Shown here: positions 49,920 through 58,428 of the stretch, one piece after another | Layout of the letters: each line of letters opens with the position of its first letter | Numbering within the stretch: position 1 is the stretch's first letter | Assembly: GCA_038214295.1 (NCBI GenBank) | Contig: JBBQSA010000016.1 | Span: forward strand, 1 to 64,000 | Length of the DNA: 64,000 bases | Source of the DNA: SHZI01 sp038214295 | GTDB lineage: Bacteria > Pseudomonadota > Gammaproteobacteria > Steroidobacterales > GCA-2729495 | Reading direction: 5' to 3' | Program-made: the position numbers and the translations under genes | Notes under the pieces: model-generated | Databases searched by the model: none | What the model saw: the letters and a program-made list of their open reading frames with translations, nothing else | Told to the model about the DNA's origin: nothing

Positions 49920-51359
49920 TCAGCCCACCACCCAGGTGTCCTTGCTGCCGCCGCCTTGCGACGAATTCACCACCAGCGAGCCGCGCCGCAGGGCTACCCT
50001 CGTCAGGCCGCCAGGCGTGACATAGAGGTTACGGCCCTGGAGAATAAACGGCCGCAAATCGACGTGGCGAGCTTCCAGGTTGTCGTCGACAAGGGTAGGC
50101 ACAGTCGACAGGTTGATTACCGGCTGCGCCACGTAGTTGCGCGGATTTTGCTTGAGCCGTGCTCGAAAGTCCTCGCACTCGTGCTGGCTCGCATGCGGGC
50201 CAACCAGCATGCCGTAGCCGCCGGACTCGTTGGCCGGCTTGATCACCAGGTTTTCAAGGTTTTCCAGAACATAAGATAGGCTGTGCGGGTCGGCGCACAG
50301 GTGCGTCGGCACATTGGGTAGCAGCGGCTCTTCGTCCAGGTAGAAGCGGATCATGTCTGGAACATAGGCGTAGACGGCCTTGTCGTCTGCGACCCCTGTT
50401 CCCGGAGCATTGGACAAGGCAACGTTCCCCGCTCGCCAGGCACGGAGCAGTCCCGGCACACCCAGCCCCGAGTCTGGCCGGAGTACCTCCGGATCCAGGA
50501 ATTCAGCATTTACGCGCGTGTAGATCACGTCGACTCGAGTCAGGCCGTCGATGCTGCGCATGTAAACGCAGTCATCGTCGCCGACGAGCAGGTCGCTGCC
50601 CTCGACCAGTTCCGCGCCCATGCGCTGGGCCAGGTAGGAGTGCTCGAAATAGGCGGAGTTGTAGATGCCGGGCGTCAACACCACCACTTCCGGCTGATCG
50701 CCCGGCCGGGGGGACAGCGAGGCCAGCATGTCGTACAGCATGGAAGGGTAGTCATCGACGGGTCGAATCGCCTGGTTGGCGAACAGTTCCGGAAAAACCC
50801 GCTTCGTGACGATCCGGTTCTCGAGCATGTAGGAAACACCGGAGGGAACACGCAGGTTGTCCTCCAGGACGTACAGCGTGCCGTCGGCATCGCGCACCAG
50901 GTCACTGCCGCAGATGTGTGCCCACACGCCGTATGCCGGACGGACGCCGACGCATGCCTTGAGGTAGTTCTTCGAGCTGGCGAGAATGGCGCGCGGAAAC
51001 CGCCCGCTGCTTATCATGCGTTGCTCGTGATAGATGTCGTCGATGAAGCAGTTCAGGGCGCGCAGCCGCTGTTTCAGGCCGGCTTCGGTCCTCTGCCACT
51101 CGCTGGCCGGCAGGGCCCTCGGAATGACGTCGAAGGGCCACGCCCGATCGATATTCTGGCCTTCGGAGTAAACCGTGAAGGTGATGCCCATCTCAACGAT
51201 GGCGCGCTCAGCCGCCACTTGTCGTGCGCGGAGCTGTTCCCGCGTGAGTGATGACAGGTAGGTAGCCAGAGCCTCAGCTCCAGGGCGCACCTGGCCGCCG
51301 GCGACTATCAGCTCATCGTAGCGGTTCCCCGGATCGTACGTTTCCCAACTGATCTTCAT
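49920..51359 (-). CDS. Circularly permuted type-2 ATP-grasp protein
   Basis: A 479-residue protein of the DUF404/DUF407 group. It shows RPYGVWAHICGSDLVRDADG-type segments, YVLEDNLRVPSGVSYMLENR, VVLTPGIYNSAYFEHSYLAQ, DVIYTRVN, LVIKPANESGGYGMLVGP and the ending ALRRGSLVVNSSQGGGSKDTWV. Such enzymes are expected to form an amide bond with ATP. With alpha-E, metallopeptidase and Anbu it forms an association repeatedly seen around Anbu genes. Gene order from the promoter: ATP-grasp, alpha-E, metallopeptidase. Confidence 0.9.
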   Translation of the reverse strand: MKISWETYDPGNRYDELIVAGGQVRPGAEALATYLSSLTREQLRARQVAAERAIVEMGITFTVYSEGQNIDRAWPFDVIPRALPASEWQRTEAGLKQRLRALNCFIDDIYHEQRMISSGRFPRAILASSKNYLKACVGVRPAYGVWAHICGSDLVRDADGTLYVLEDNLRVPSGVSYMLENRIVTKRVFPELFANQAIRPVDDYPSMLYDMLASLSPRPGDQPEVVVLTPGIYNSAYFEHSYLAQRMGAELVEGSDLLVGDDDCVYMRSIDGLTRVDVIYTRVNAEFLDPEVLRPDSGLGVPGLLRAWRAGNVALSNAPGTGVADDKAVYAYVPDMIRFYLDEEPLLPNVPTHLCADPHSLSYVLENLENLVIKPANESGGYGMLVGPHASQHECEDFRARLKQNPRNYVAQPVINLSTVPTLVDDNLEARHVDLRPFILQGRNLYVTPGGLTRVALRRGSLVVNSSQGGGSKDTWVVG

Positions 51360-51386
51360 CGAGCCACACTGCCGCCCGGCTCCAGG

Positions 51387-51806
51387 CTAGTACTGCTCGA
51401 GCAGATAGTGAATCAGGTCGGTGCTGGTGACGATCCCCACGAGCTTGTCGTCGTCTTCAACTACGGGCAGGGAGTGATACGAGCGCTTGACCAGCAGCTG
51501 GGCTGCCTCGCGAATGGTTGCTCCGGGACGGATAGTCTCAAGCTCCCGGGTCATGGTTCCCTCGACCGTGAACTCGTTGTCGAGTACAGCATCTATGGAG
51601 CGCGAATCTGCGCCACCAGCGTCGTAGGTCAGGCGCATGATGTCGCTGGAGCTGAGCATGCCAACGAGCTTGGCTCCATTCACGACGGGTGCGTGATCGA
51701 AGGCGCTGTCCGCGAGGAGGCGCCTCGCCTCGCTCAATTTTTGTCCGATATGGATCGTCTTGACCGTGGACGACATGATCTTGGAAACCGGTTCGTTATG
51801 CTTCAA
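51387..51806 (-). CDS. CBS-domain-pair protein
   Basis: A 139-residue protein with two CBS domains (about 5-60 and 72-137), the second ending HSLPVVEDDDKLVGIVTSTDLIHYLLEQY. CBS pairs bind adenosyl nucleotides and regulate partners. It starts at TTG 51806, with GGAG 9 bases upstream. It lies 27 bases before the ATP-grasp gene on the same strand and may be the first gene of that operon, perhaps sensing ATP for it. Confidence 0.85.
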   Translation of the reverse strand: MKHNEPVSKIMSSTVKTIHIGQKLSEARRLLADSAFDHAPVVNGAKLVGMLSSSDIMRLTYDAGGADSRSIDAVLDNEFTVEGTMTRELETIRPGATIREAAQLLVKRSYHSLPVVEDDDKLVGIVTSTDLIHYLLEQY

Positions 51807-51837
51807 GCGCGGGCACTCCGTGTGGGTGATGTGGAGA

Positions 51838-52140
51838 TCAGTGGCCGGACTCTAGCATGCCAGTCGACGCTCGCCACCCGGCGCCCAGCAGTGCGCCGAT
51901 GCCGAATACGATGCGGACCCGTTTCGGGTCGCGTGCCAGCTTTTCGAGGGTCACCGGCGCGGTAATGCCGGCCACCCAGGCCAGATTCATGACTCCACCG
52001 ACGAAGAGCAGCAGCACGAGGACGCCGCCGCACCCGATGGACCAGTTGTCGTGCGAGAGTCCCGCGCGGACGCGCCAGCAGGGCAGCGAGGGAGCGGGCC
52101 AGGCAAACAAGCCGCCGCAACAAAGTCCGTCGAGCCGGGT
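51838..52140 (-). pseudogene. Remnant of a DUF2182-like metal-binding membrane protein gene
   Basis: The minus-strand frame to 51838 encodes a segment (GLSHDNWSIGC, then VLLLFVGGVMNLAWVAG and EKLARDP) that matches the C-terminal two helices of DUF2182 proteins, where a GLxHGxYCxGCC motif precedes LLFVGGVMN. Here the motif is degraded to DNWSIGCGG. The frame upstream has no start and no recognisable N-terminal helices, so the gene is broken. The surrounding 562-base gap (51807-52368) holds nothing else. Confidence 0.5.
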
Positions 52141-52368
52141 CTTGCCGTGGTGGCCTCTGGTGATTTCGAAACCAACTGCAGCCCGGCAGTTGCCCCGGGT
52201 GGGGCGCCATCACCTGGCAGGGAGACAGCCCCAGTCGCAATTGCAGCAATGACAAGTTAAAGCGCTCCCCGGGACCTGGCGAGTTGACCTTTAGCGCGGA
52301 ATCGTGTAAGATATTGAAAATTAAGGTAATTACCAGTTCGCTGAACGACGACTGATGGGAGAACCACT

Positions 52369-52887
52369 ATTGCTATTTCCCCTGACTCCATTTCCAAGGG
52401 CGACACCGTCCAGCATCCCCAGCACGGCCTCGGCCGGGTCCGCTCCATCCGCGAGCGCACCTTCGGCGGCTACGAACCCGATACCTACGCCGAGCTCTAC
52501 TTCAAGCGCGAGGCACTCACCATCAACCTGCGCCAGGACGATCTGTCCGACGCGGTCCGCGCTCCGATCAGCTCCCGGGAAGCCTCCAAACTCCTGCACC
52601 GGCTCGAAGCGTCCAACGGCCGCCTGTCACCCCAGTGGAAAGCCAGGGCCAACGCCAACCAGGCCATTCTGGATCGGGGTGATCCCTACGAAGTCGCCGT
52701 GATCTACAAGGGTCTGCGCACGATGGAGGCCGAGGGCAAGCTGCGGACCGCTGACCGGACCCATCTGGCCCGGGCCCGGGTCCTGTTGGCGGACGAACTG
52801 GCCTATGCGCTCGGCAAGTCAGCCGAGAGGATCGAGTTGCTGCTGGACAAGTGCTGCGCACTCCCGGCAGAACCGGCCGCGCACTAA
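52369..52887 (+). CDS. CarD/CdnL-type transcriptional regulator with apparent ATT start
   Basis: A 172-residue protein. The N-terminal CarD/TRCF-RID fold is clear (ISKGDTVQHPQHGLGRVRSI, then YAELYFKREALTINL), and the C-terminal helical part runs DRGDPYEVAVIYKGL to LLLDKCCALP, as in CdnL. These proteins bind RNA polymerase beta and stabilise open promoter complexes. The frame stops upstream at 52342 and has no ATG, GTG or TTG before the conserved domain. An ATT at 52369 stands 7 bases after GGGAG and fits as the start; the first standard start in frame is GTG 52699, deep inside the protein. Confidence 0.8.
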   Translation: MAISPDSISKGDTVQHPQHGLGRVRSIRERTFGGYEPDTYAELYFKREALTINLRQDDLSDAVRAPISSREASKLLHRLEASNGRLSPQWKARANANQAILDRGDPYEVAVIYKGLRTMEAEGKLRTADRTHLARARVLLADELAYALGKSAERIELLLDKCCALPAEPAAH

Positions 52888-52931
52888 ACTAAAGGGCAGG
52901 GCGCGTCGCGCCCAGGGGTCGAATTAAGGCC

Positions 52932-53387
52932 ATGCGGGACTCCCTGATTCGGAAGAGCAGCGCCTGGAAGGCCGCGGGGATTGAACAGTTCCTGCTCGGG
53001 GCGGAAATCCCGGTGCGGCTCGCCTGCCTCGGGAAGGACGGGACGCCCCTGATCTGCTCGCTCTGGTACCACTACGACCAGGGCTCGATCTGGTGCGCTA
53101 CCCAGCTGGACGCCCGGCTCGTCACGCTGCTCGGGAACGACCCGCGCTGCGCTTTCGAGATTGCCGGCGACCAGCCCCCGTATCGCGGCGTGCGCGGCCA
53201 GGGCAGTGCCTCGCTGTCCCGTGAGGACGGGCCCGCGGTGCTCCAGCGGCTGGTCGACCGCTATCTGAAGAGCCGGGAAACTGCGTTTGCCCGCTGGCTG
53301 CTGTCCCGCCAGGACGACGAGGTGGCGATCCGTATCCAGCCCGACTGGCTGACGTCCTGGGATTTTTCCGGGCGAATGGCACGCTGA
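52932..53387 (+). CDS. Pyridoxamine 5'-phosphate oxidase-family protein
   Basis: A 151-residue split-barrel flavin-binding protein. The segment VRLACLGKDGTPLICSLWYHYDQGSIWCAT and the later DPRCAFEIAGDQPPYRGVRGQG are typical of PPOX-like F420 or FMN-dependent oxidoreductases; the WLTSWDFSGRM end is also common. Substrate and cofactor are unknown. It follows the CarD-like gene by 44 bases on the same strand. Confidence 0.82.
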   Translation: MRDSLIRKSSAWKAAGIEQFLLGAEIPVRLACLGKDGTPLICSLWYHYDQGSIWCATQLDARLVTLLGNDPRCAFEIAGDQPPYRGVRGQGSASLSREDGPAVLQRLVDRYLKSRETAFARWLLSRQDDEVAIRIQPDWLTSWDFSGRMAR

Positions 53388-53515
53388 GGGGATTGCGGCA
53401 AATAACTATTGCTCTGTGGGGCGCCGTACTCGGATACTGCCTGCGCCCGGATCCGGGATTCCAAGCTCAAGCCCAACTCAAAACCCGCAAAATCCAATCC
53501 ATCAGGAGTCGTGAC

Positions 53516-54841
53516 ATGACTTTCCGGTCAGCGCTCGCCTTGCTGTGCTTTGTGGTGCCCGTCGTGCTGCACGCCCCATCGGCACAGGCCGTCCCGAGTT
53601 ACGCACGGCAGATGAACATGGACTGCAGCGGGTGCCACACCCATTTCCCGCAGCTCAACGCCTTCGGCCGGCAGTTCAAGCTTGGCGGCTACACGCTGAC
53701 TGCCCAGCCGCAGATTGAAGGTACCGACCGCAAGGGGGGCAACGACCTCAGCCTGCCGTCCACCACGGCGCTCGGCCTGATGTTCCAGGGCTCCTATACG
53801 TCCATCTCGAAGTCCCTGCCCGACACCCAGAACAACAGTCTGCAGTTTCCCCAGGAGGTCAGCCTGTTCTTTGCCGGGAGGCTCACGCCCAGGATCGGCA
53901 CGTTCGTACAGATGACCTACGACGGCGCCGAAGACAAGTTCGGCATCGACAACACCGAGTTCCGCTACGCCGATGCGACGACGCTCGGAGGTCGGTCCCT
54001 GGTCTACGGCCTGACACTGAACAACAACCCGTCCATCGAGGATCTCTGGAACTCAACGCCGGTCTGGGGTTTTCCGTACACGTCATCGGGGATTGCGCCA
54101 GGCCCCGGCGCTAGCGCGCTGGTGCAGGAGAACCTCGGCCAGACCGTGGCGGGTCTCGGCGCCTACGGTATGTGGGACAACACCTGGTATGGGGCGGTCA
54201 CGCTTTACCGGTCCGCACAGCTGGGCTCTGCCGCGCCGAATGCCGGTAGCGAGAACACCATCGACAACATCGCGCCCTACTGGCGCCTGGCCTGGCAGCA
54301 TCAAGTTGGGCAGGGCTACCTCGAGATCGGCACCTACGGCCTGTTTGCGCGGCTGTACCCGGAGGGCATCACCGGCCTGACGGACCGCTATACCGACTTC
54401 GCCGGCGATTTCCAGTACGAACGGCCGATCGGCGAAAACCTGCTGACGCTCCACGGGTCTTACATCCACGAGCAGCGCAAGCTCGACGCTTCCGTCGACC
54501 TCGGCATTGCCGAGCGGGTTTCCAATCACCTGGACACCTGGCATCTGGATGGCAGCTGGCTCATGGGCCGGTGGCAGTTCACGGGAGGTTACTTCGCCAG
54601 TTCCGGCGGACAGGACGCCACACTGTTTGCACCGGGCGATGTGGACGGCAGCGCCAGTGGCAAGCCGGACAGCACGGGTTACATTGCCCAGGCCAGCTAC
54701 GCCCCCTGGAGGAACGTGCAGCTGCAGACCCAGTTCATCGGCTACACGAAGTTCAACGGCGGCAGCAGCAATTACGATGGCCAAGGACGTAGCGCGAGCG
54801 ACAACAACACGCTGTACGCGCTCGCCTGGTTCGTCTGGTAA
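53516..54841 (+). CDS. Cyc2-like fused monohaem cytochrome-porin
   Basis: A 441-residue protein from ATG 53516, with AGGAG 7 bases upstream. A signal peptide ends AQA (about residue 25). The mature N-terminus carries one haem site C37-S-G-C40-H41 within VPSYARQMNMDCSGCHTHF, followed by FPQLNAFGRQFKLGGYTL, the pattern of Cyc2-family proteins. The other 370 residues look like an outer-membrane beta-barrel ending in an aromatic residue (LAWFVW). Cyc2 passes electrons from outside iron into the cell in iron oxidisers; many relatives in other bacteria have no proven role. No other cytochrome gene is adjacent. Confidence 0.82.
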   Translation: MTFRSALALLCFVVPVVLHAPSAQAVPSYARQMNMDCSGCHTHFPQLNAFGRQFKLGGYTLTAQPQIEGTDRKGGNDLSLPSTTALGLMFQGSYTSISKSLPDTQNNSLQFPQEVSLFFAGRLTPRIGTFVQMTYDGAEDKFGIDNTEFRYADATTLGGRSLVYGLTLNNNPSIEDLWNSTPVWGFPYTSSGIAPGPGASALVQENLGQTVAGLGAYGMWDNTWYGAVTLYRSAQLGSAAPNAGSENTIDNIAPYWRLAWQHQVGQGYLEIGTYGLFARLYPEGITGLTDRYTDFAGDFQYERPIGENLLTLHGSYIHEQRKLDASVDLGIAERVSNHLDTWHLDGSWLMGRWQFTGGYFASSGGQDATLFAPGDVDGSASGKPDSTGYIAQASYAPWRNVQLQTQFIGYTKFNGGSSNYDGQGRSASDNNTLYALAWFVW

Positions 54842-54880
54842 GCCGGGCCGCCCGGGGCCGGGAGTGGAAGGGTGGTAAGC

Positions 54881-55807
54881 ATGGCCCCGCGGGATTATTA
54901 CGCCGTCCTTGGCGTGGCTCGTGACGCGTCCGCGGACGATATCAAGCGCGCCTACCGGAAGCTGGCGCGCAAGTACCACCCGGACGTCAGCAAGGACGCG
55001 GATGCCGAGGCGCACTTCAAGGAACTGGGCGAGGCCTATGCCGTCCTGAAGGACGCCGAGAAGCGCGCGGTCTACGACCAGGCGGGCAAGGAGGGACTGG
55101 CCGGGCAGGGCGCTGGTCCGCCGCCCGGCTGGGACTCGGGCTTCGAGTTCAGTGGCCGGGATTTCGACACGGGTCCGACGCCGGACCAGGCCGACTTCCT
55201 GGACGCGCTGTTCCGGGCCCGCCGGCAGGGCCCGGCCCGGGCCCAGGGCCAGGACCACCACGCCCGCGTGCTGATCGACCTGGCGGACGCCTACCGGGGC
55301 GGCCAGCGCAGCGTGGCACTGCGCATGCCGGTAGTGGACGCCCAGGGCCACGTGACACTGGAGGAGCGCACGCTGGACGTGCGCATCCCGAAGGGCATCC
55401 GTGCTGGCCAGCACCTGCGCCTCGCGGGGCAGGGCGGGCCTGGGCCTGGTGGCGGCCCCGCCGGCGACCTGTACCTCGAAATCGCCTTCCATCCCGATCC
55501 GAAGTTCCGGGTCGAGGGCCGGGATGTTTACCTCGACCTGCCGCTGTCGCCCTGGGAGGCGGCCCTGGGGGCCCAGGTTCCCGTGCCGACGCCGGAGGGC
55601 CCGGTGCAGCTCACGATTCCCTCCGATTCAACGGCCGGCCGCCAGTTGCGGCTGAAGGGCCGGGGGATACCCGGCAAGCCGCCGGGTGATCTCTACGCGG
55701 TGCTGAAGATCGCGCTGCCACCAGCGGCTACCGAGGCCGAGCGGGATGCCTATCGGGCATTCGCGCAGGCCTTCCCGTTTGATCCCCGGGCCCCCCTGCA
55801 AGGATGA
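54881..55807 (+). CDS. cbpA: DnaJ-class curved-DNA-binding co-chaperone
   Basis: A 308-residue protein from ATG 54881 (a GTG at 54872 is in frame). The J domain (about 1-68) has the HPD motif in YHPDVSKD, a G-rich linker follows, and two C-terminal beta domains (about 120-300) lack the zinc fingers of DnaJ, as in CbpA. It assists DnaK and binds curved DNA. The gene for its modulator CbpM follows by 6 bases, the usual pair. Confidence 0.93.
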   Translation: MAPRDYYAVLGVARDASADDIKRAYRKLARKYHPDVSKDADAEAHFKELGEAYAVLKDAEKRAVYDQAGKEGLAGQGAGPPPGWDSGFEFSGRDFDTGPTPDQADFLDALFRARRQGPARAQGQDHHARVLIDLADAYRGGQRSVALRMPVVDAQGHVTLEERTLDVRIPKGIRAGQHLRLAGQGGPGPGGGPAGDLYLEIAFHPDPKFRVEGRDVYLDLPLSPWEAALGAQVPVPTPEGPVQLTIPSDSTAGRQLRLKGRGIPGKPPGDLYAVLKIALPPAATEAERDAYRAFAQAFPFDPRAPLQG

Positions 55808-55813
55808 GCTGCC

Positions 55814-56131
55814 ATGAGTGACCGCCACACCACGATACTGCGGGGCCTCGTTGTCGAGGAAGAAGTGCAACTGACCCTGACCGAGCTGTGCCAGGCCTGC
55901 CGGTCCGAAGAGCAGTTCGTCCGCGCCTGGATCGCCGAGGGCATCCTGGAGCCCGTCGGGGCGTCGCCCCCGGAGTGGCGCTTCACCGGCGAGTCCCTGC
56001 GCCGGGCCCGGCTCGCGAGGCGCCTGGCAAGGGATCTTGGCATAAACCCGGCGGGGGTCGCCCTGGCGCTGGATCTCCTCGAGGAGATCCAGGCCCTGCG
56101 TGCACGGATCGGGCGCGAGGGGAGCGGCTGA
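55814..56131 (+). CDS. cbpM: Chaperone modulator CbpM
   Basis: A 105-residue MerR-like helical protein (LTLTELCQACRSEEQFVRAWIAEGILEPVG, then RLARDLGINPAGVALALDLLEEI). CbpM binds the J domain of CbpA and blocks its co-chaperone activity. It is directly downstream of cbpA, which supports the call. Confidence 0.9.
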   Translation: MSDRHTTILRGLVVEEEVQLTLTELCQACRSEEQFVRAWIAEGILEPVGASPPEWRFTGESLRRARLARRLARDLGINPAGVALALDLLEEIQALRARIGREGSG

Positions 56132-56209
56132 CCCCACTGATCTGACCCTATACTCCAGCCTCGGCAGCCTTGCGGTTTCCAATAACAACCAATTACCGGA
56201 GGAAGTCCC

Positions 56210-57337
56210 ATGCGCATCTTAGTCAAGTCCCTGTTTCCGGCGTGCGCGCTGATCGTGGTTGCGCTAAGCGCCAGTCCCGCCCATGCCGTGCAGTTTACCT
56301 ACCTGAATCCAGCCTATACCCAGGAGATCTACGCAGGGCCACTGCTCTACGGGCAGGAGTCCGGCATGGCCTGGACAGTTGGCAACAACCTGCTGACCCG
56401 TGCCGGATCGACTATCAACGAGTACAGCCTGACGCAGAACACCACGCACCAGGGCACTGCCCTGCACGGCGTGATCGCCACGCACACCATTGCCGGCCTG
56501 GACGGCTCCGGCTTCGGCATGACGAATGGCGCCGACGGGTACATCTACGCCATTACCGGCATCGGCCTGCAGCGCTTTGACCCGGGCAACTGGGCGGCCC
56601 CGGCCCAGACGCTGGCCTCGATCGGCGGGCCGGGTTACGGGATCACCACCCTGTCGGACGGGCGCATCGCCTACGCGGCGGGCGGGGGTTCCGATTCGAT
56701 CTACGTGTATGACCCCGTGAACCTGACCAACAACCTGATCTACACCGCCAACACGCTTATCGATGACATGGCGTCCTCGTCCGGTAGCGAGATCGCGCTG
56801 GCGGGCCAGGGCAACAGCAGCCTGATACTCATCAGTACCGCCGGTTCCTGGATCAATACGGTGTCGAATCTCATCCACTACCCCGACGGCCTGACCTTTG
56901 GCGACGGCTATCTCTCCAGCTCGATCTTCAGCAACAACAACGACGGCACCATCACCGAGTACCAGTTCGGCTCGGGCTTCGCCAACGCGCCCACGCTGCT
57001 CGACATTGCCACGGGCAGCGGCGCCTACGGCGACCTTGCGGCGGTTGGTCCTGACTGTGCCTTCTACGTGTCGCAGTACGAGAACGGCAGCTACCACGGC
57101 GCGACGCCGGGCGTGGGTACGAACTGGGACAACGCCGTGACCAACGGCGAGTCCTCGATCACCCGGATTGCGCCGGCGGCCAGCGGCGACGGTGGCGCGC
57201 CGACCTGCGGGTTCAGGACCCCGGTGATCACCACGGTCAGCTCGACCTTGCCGGTGCCGGGTGCCTGGTTCCTGTTGAGCTCCGGCCTTGGCGTCCTGGT
57301 GAGCGTCCGCCGGCGGGTGGCTGCGCGCCAGGGCTAG
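56210..57337 (+). CDS. Secreted PEP-CTERM-like protein, beta-propeller-like
   Basis: A 375-residue protein with a signal peptide (about 1-26) and a C-terminal sorting segment LPVPGAWFLLSSGLGVLVSVRRR, a variant PEP-CTERM signal with a helix and a basic end. The middle has repeated strands with YIYAITGIGLQRFD, ISYAAGGG-like and DGYLSSSIFSNNNDGTITEY segments that suggest a beta-propeller. It lacks any catalytic motif I recognise. GGAGG-like purines precede ATG 56210. It is the second PEP-CTERM-type protein of the window; no exosortase gene is seen. Confidence 0.75.
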   Translation: MRILVKSLFPACALIVVALSASPAHAVQFTYLNPAYTQEIYAGPLLYGQESGMAWTVGNNLLTRAGSTINEYSLTQNTTHQGTALHGVIATHTIAGLDGSGFGMTNGADGYIYAITGIGLQRFDPGNWAAPAQTLASIGGPGYGITTLSDGRIAYAAGGGSDSIYVYDPVNLTNNLIYTANTLIDDMASSSGSEIALAGQGNSSLILISTAGSWINTVSNLIHYPDGLTFGDGYLSSSIFSNNNDGTITEYQFGSGFANAPTLLDIATGSGAYGDLAAVGPDCAFYVSQYENGSYHGATPGVGTNWDNAVTNGESSITRIAPAASGDGGAPTCGFRTPVITTVSSTLPVPGAWFLLSSGLGVLVSVRRRVAARQG

Positions 57338-57357
57338 GAGCGGCTGAATCCTGCAAC

Positions 57358-57385
57358 GGGCGCCGGTGCGAGTGCACCGGCGCCC
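57358..57385. terminator. Bidirectional hairpin between convergent genes
   Basis: Twelve-base arms (57358-57369 and 57374-57385) pair perfectly around a GAGT loop, between the convergent stops at 57337 and 57394. It is a good terminator candidate for both directions, though without T runs. Confidence 0.65.
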
Positions 57386-57393
57386 CGCCTGCA

Positions 57394-58428
57394 TCAGCCG
57401 TCGTTGACCCGCCACTCGGCTTCGTAGCCGAGACCGTGGCGCATGATCCGCTGGATCAGGGCGTCGTAGGCGACGCCGCCGGCGTCCGCCGCGGCTGAAA
57501 AGTCCTCGCCATCGCAGAGGTTGGGATTGCAGTTGGCCTCGAGCAGGAAGATTTCCCCGTCAGACCGCATCCGGAAGTCCATGCGGGCGTAGCCGGTCAT
57601 GTGCAGGGCCCGGTAGATGCGCTTGCCGTAGCGGCTTAGTTTGTCCCGCTCGGCCTCGCTGAGGTCCTCGGCCTTGCCGGTCTGGATGCCGTGCTTTTCC
57701 TGGTACTTCCGGTCCCACTTCACCTTGCGCGTGGCGATGCCGGCCATCGCGTCCGGGAGTGTGCCGAAATTCAGCTCCCAGACCGGGTAGGTGCGGAGGC
57801 GCGTGTTGCCGTCAACGGCCACGTAGAGTTCCCGGCCCTCGATGTACTCCTCCACGAGGGCGTCCGTCTTGGTGTGCTCATGAATGAACCCGACGCGTTC
57901 CTGCAGGTGCTGGACGTCGTTTACCACGGATGCCTGGGAGATCCCGAGCGAGGCATCCTCTGTCGCGGATTTCACAAACAGCGGAAAGGCCAGCTTGCGC
58001 GGTGCCCGAAAAACGCGGCCACGGCGGAAGACGTGGAAATGTGGCGTGGGTATGCGGTGATAGGTGAGGATCTGCTTGGACAGCACCTTGTCGCGCGAGA
58101 GCATCATTCCGCGCGGATTGCAGCCGGTGTAGGGCTGCCGCATCAGTTCCAGGTAGGCGACGATGTGCTGGTCGTAGCTGACGATGCCCTGGAACTCCTG
58201 GAGCAGGTTGAACGCGATGTCCGGCTTCCACTCGGTGATGGCCTGCCGCAGGTCTCCGAGGTTGTCGTACATGCCGAGCACTCGGACGTCGTGCCCTTCC
58301 TCGCGCAGGACGGAGATCACGTCGTACTCAGTTTCCCACTCGTCGATCTCCTGCAGGGTGTAGCCGTCGAGCGAGTCCGGCGGCACCAGGCTTTCGTGAG
58401 TCAGCACCAGGACGCGAAGTTTCTTCAC
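57394..58428 (-). CDS. ATP-grasp ligase, D-Ala-D-Ala ligase-like
   Basis: A 344-residue protein from GTG 58428. It has an N-terminal preATP-grasp domain (VLVLTHESLVPPDSLDGY), the ATP-grasp lid segments (FPLFVKSATEDASLGIS, ALVEEYIEGRELYVAV) and the metal site FLLEANCNPNL near the end. It is related to Ddl and RimK-type carboxylate-amine ligases, but too divergent to be the peptidoglycan enzyme with confidence. It overlaps the stop of the upstream metallopeptidase gene (GTGA), so the two act together. Confidence 0.85.
   Translation of the reverse strand: MKKLRVLVLTHESLVPPDSLDGYTLQEIDEWETEYDVISVLREEGHDVRVLGMYDNLGDLRQAITEWKPDIAFNLLQEFQGIVSYDQHIVAYLELMRQPYTGCNPRGMMLSRDKVLSKQILTYHRIPTPHFHVFRRGRVFRAPRKLAFPLFVKSATEDASLGISQASVVNDVQHLQERVGFIHEHTKTDALVEEYIEGRELYVAVDGNTRLRTYPVWELNFGTLPDAMAGIATRKVKWDRKYQEKHGIQTGKAEDLSEAERDKLSRYGKRIYRALHMTGYARMDFRMRSDGEIFLLEANCNPNLCDGEDFSAAADAGGVAYDALIQRIMRHGLGYEAEWRVNDG

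Noticed and set aside
52355..52702. A 115-residue Ser/Thr/Pro-rich frame starting at ATG 52355
   Set aside because: It overlaps the CarD-like gene in another frame and lacks any domain, while the CarD frame is conserved throughout.
54083..55492. A 469-residue minus-strand open frame
   Set aside because: It is antisense to the Cyc2-like gene and cbpA, both clearly real, and looks like a codon-bias shadow.
56264..57415. A 383-residue minus-strand open frame
   Set aside because: It is antisense to the PEP-CTERM protein gene, which has a signal peptide and sorting signal.
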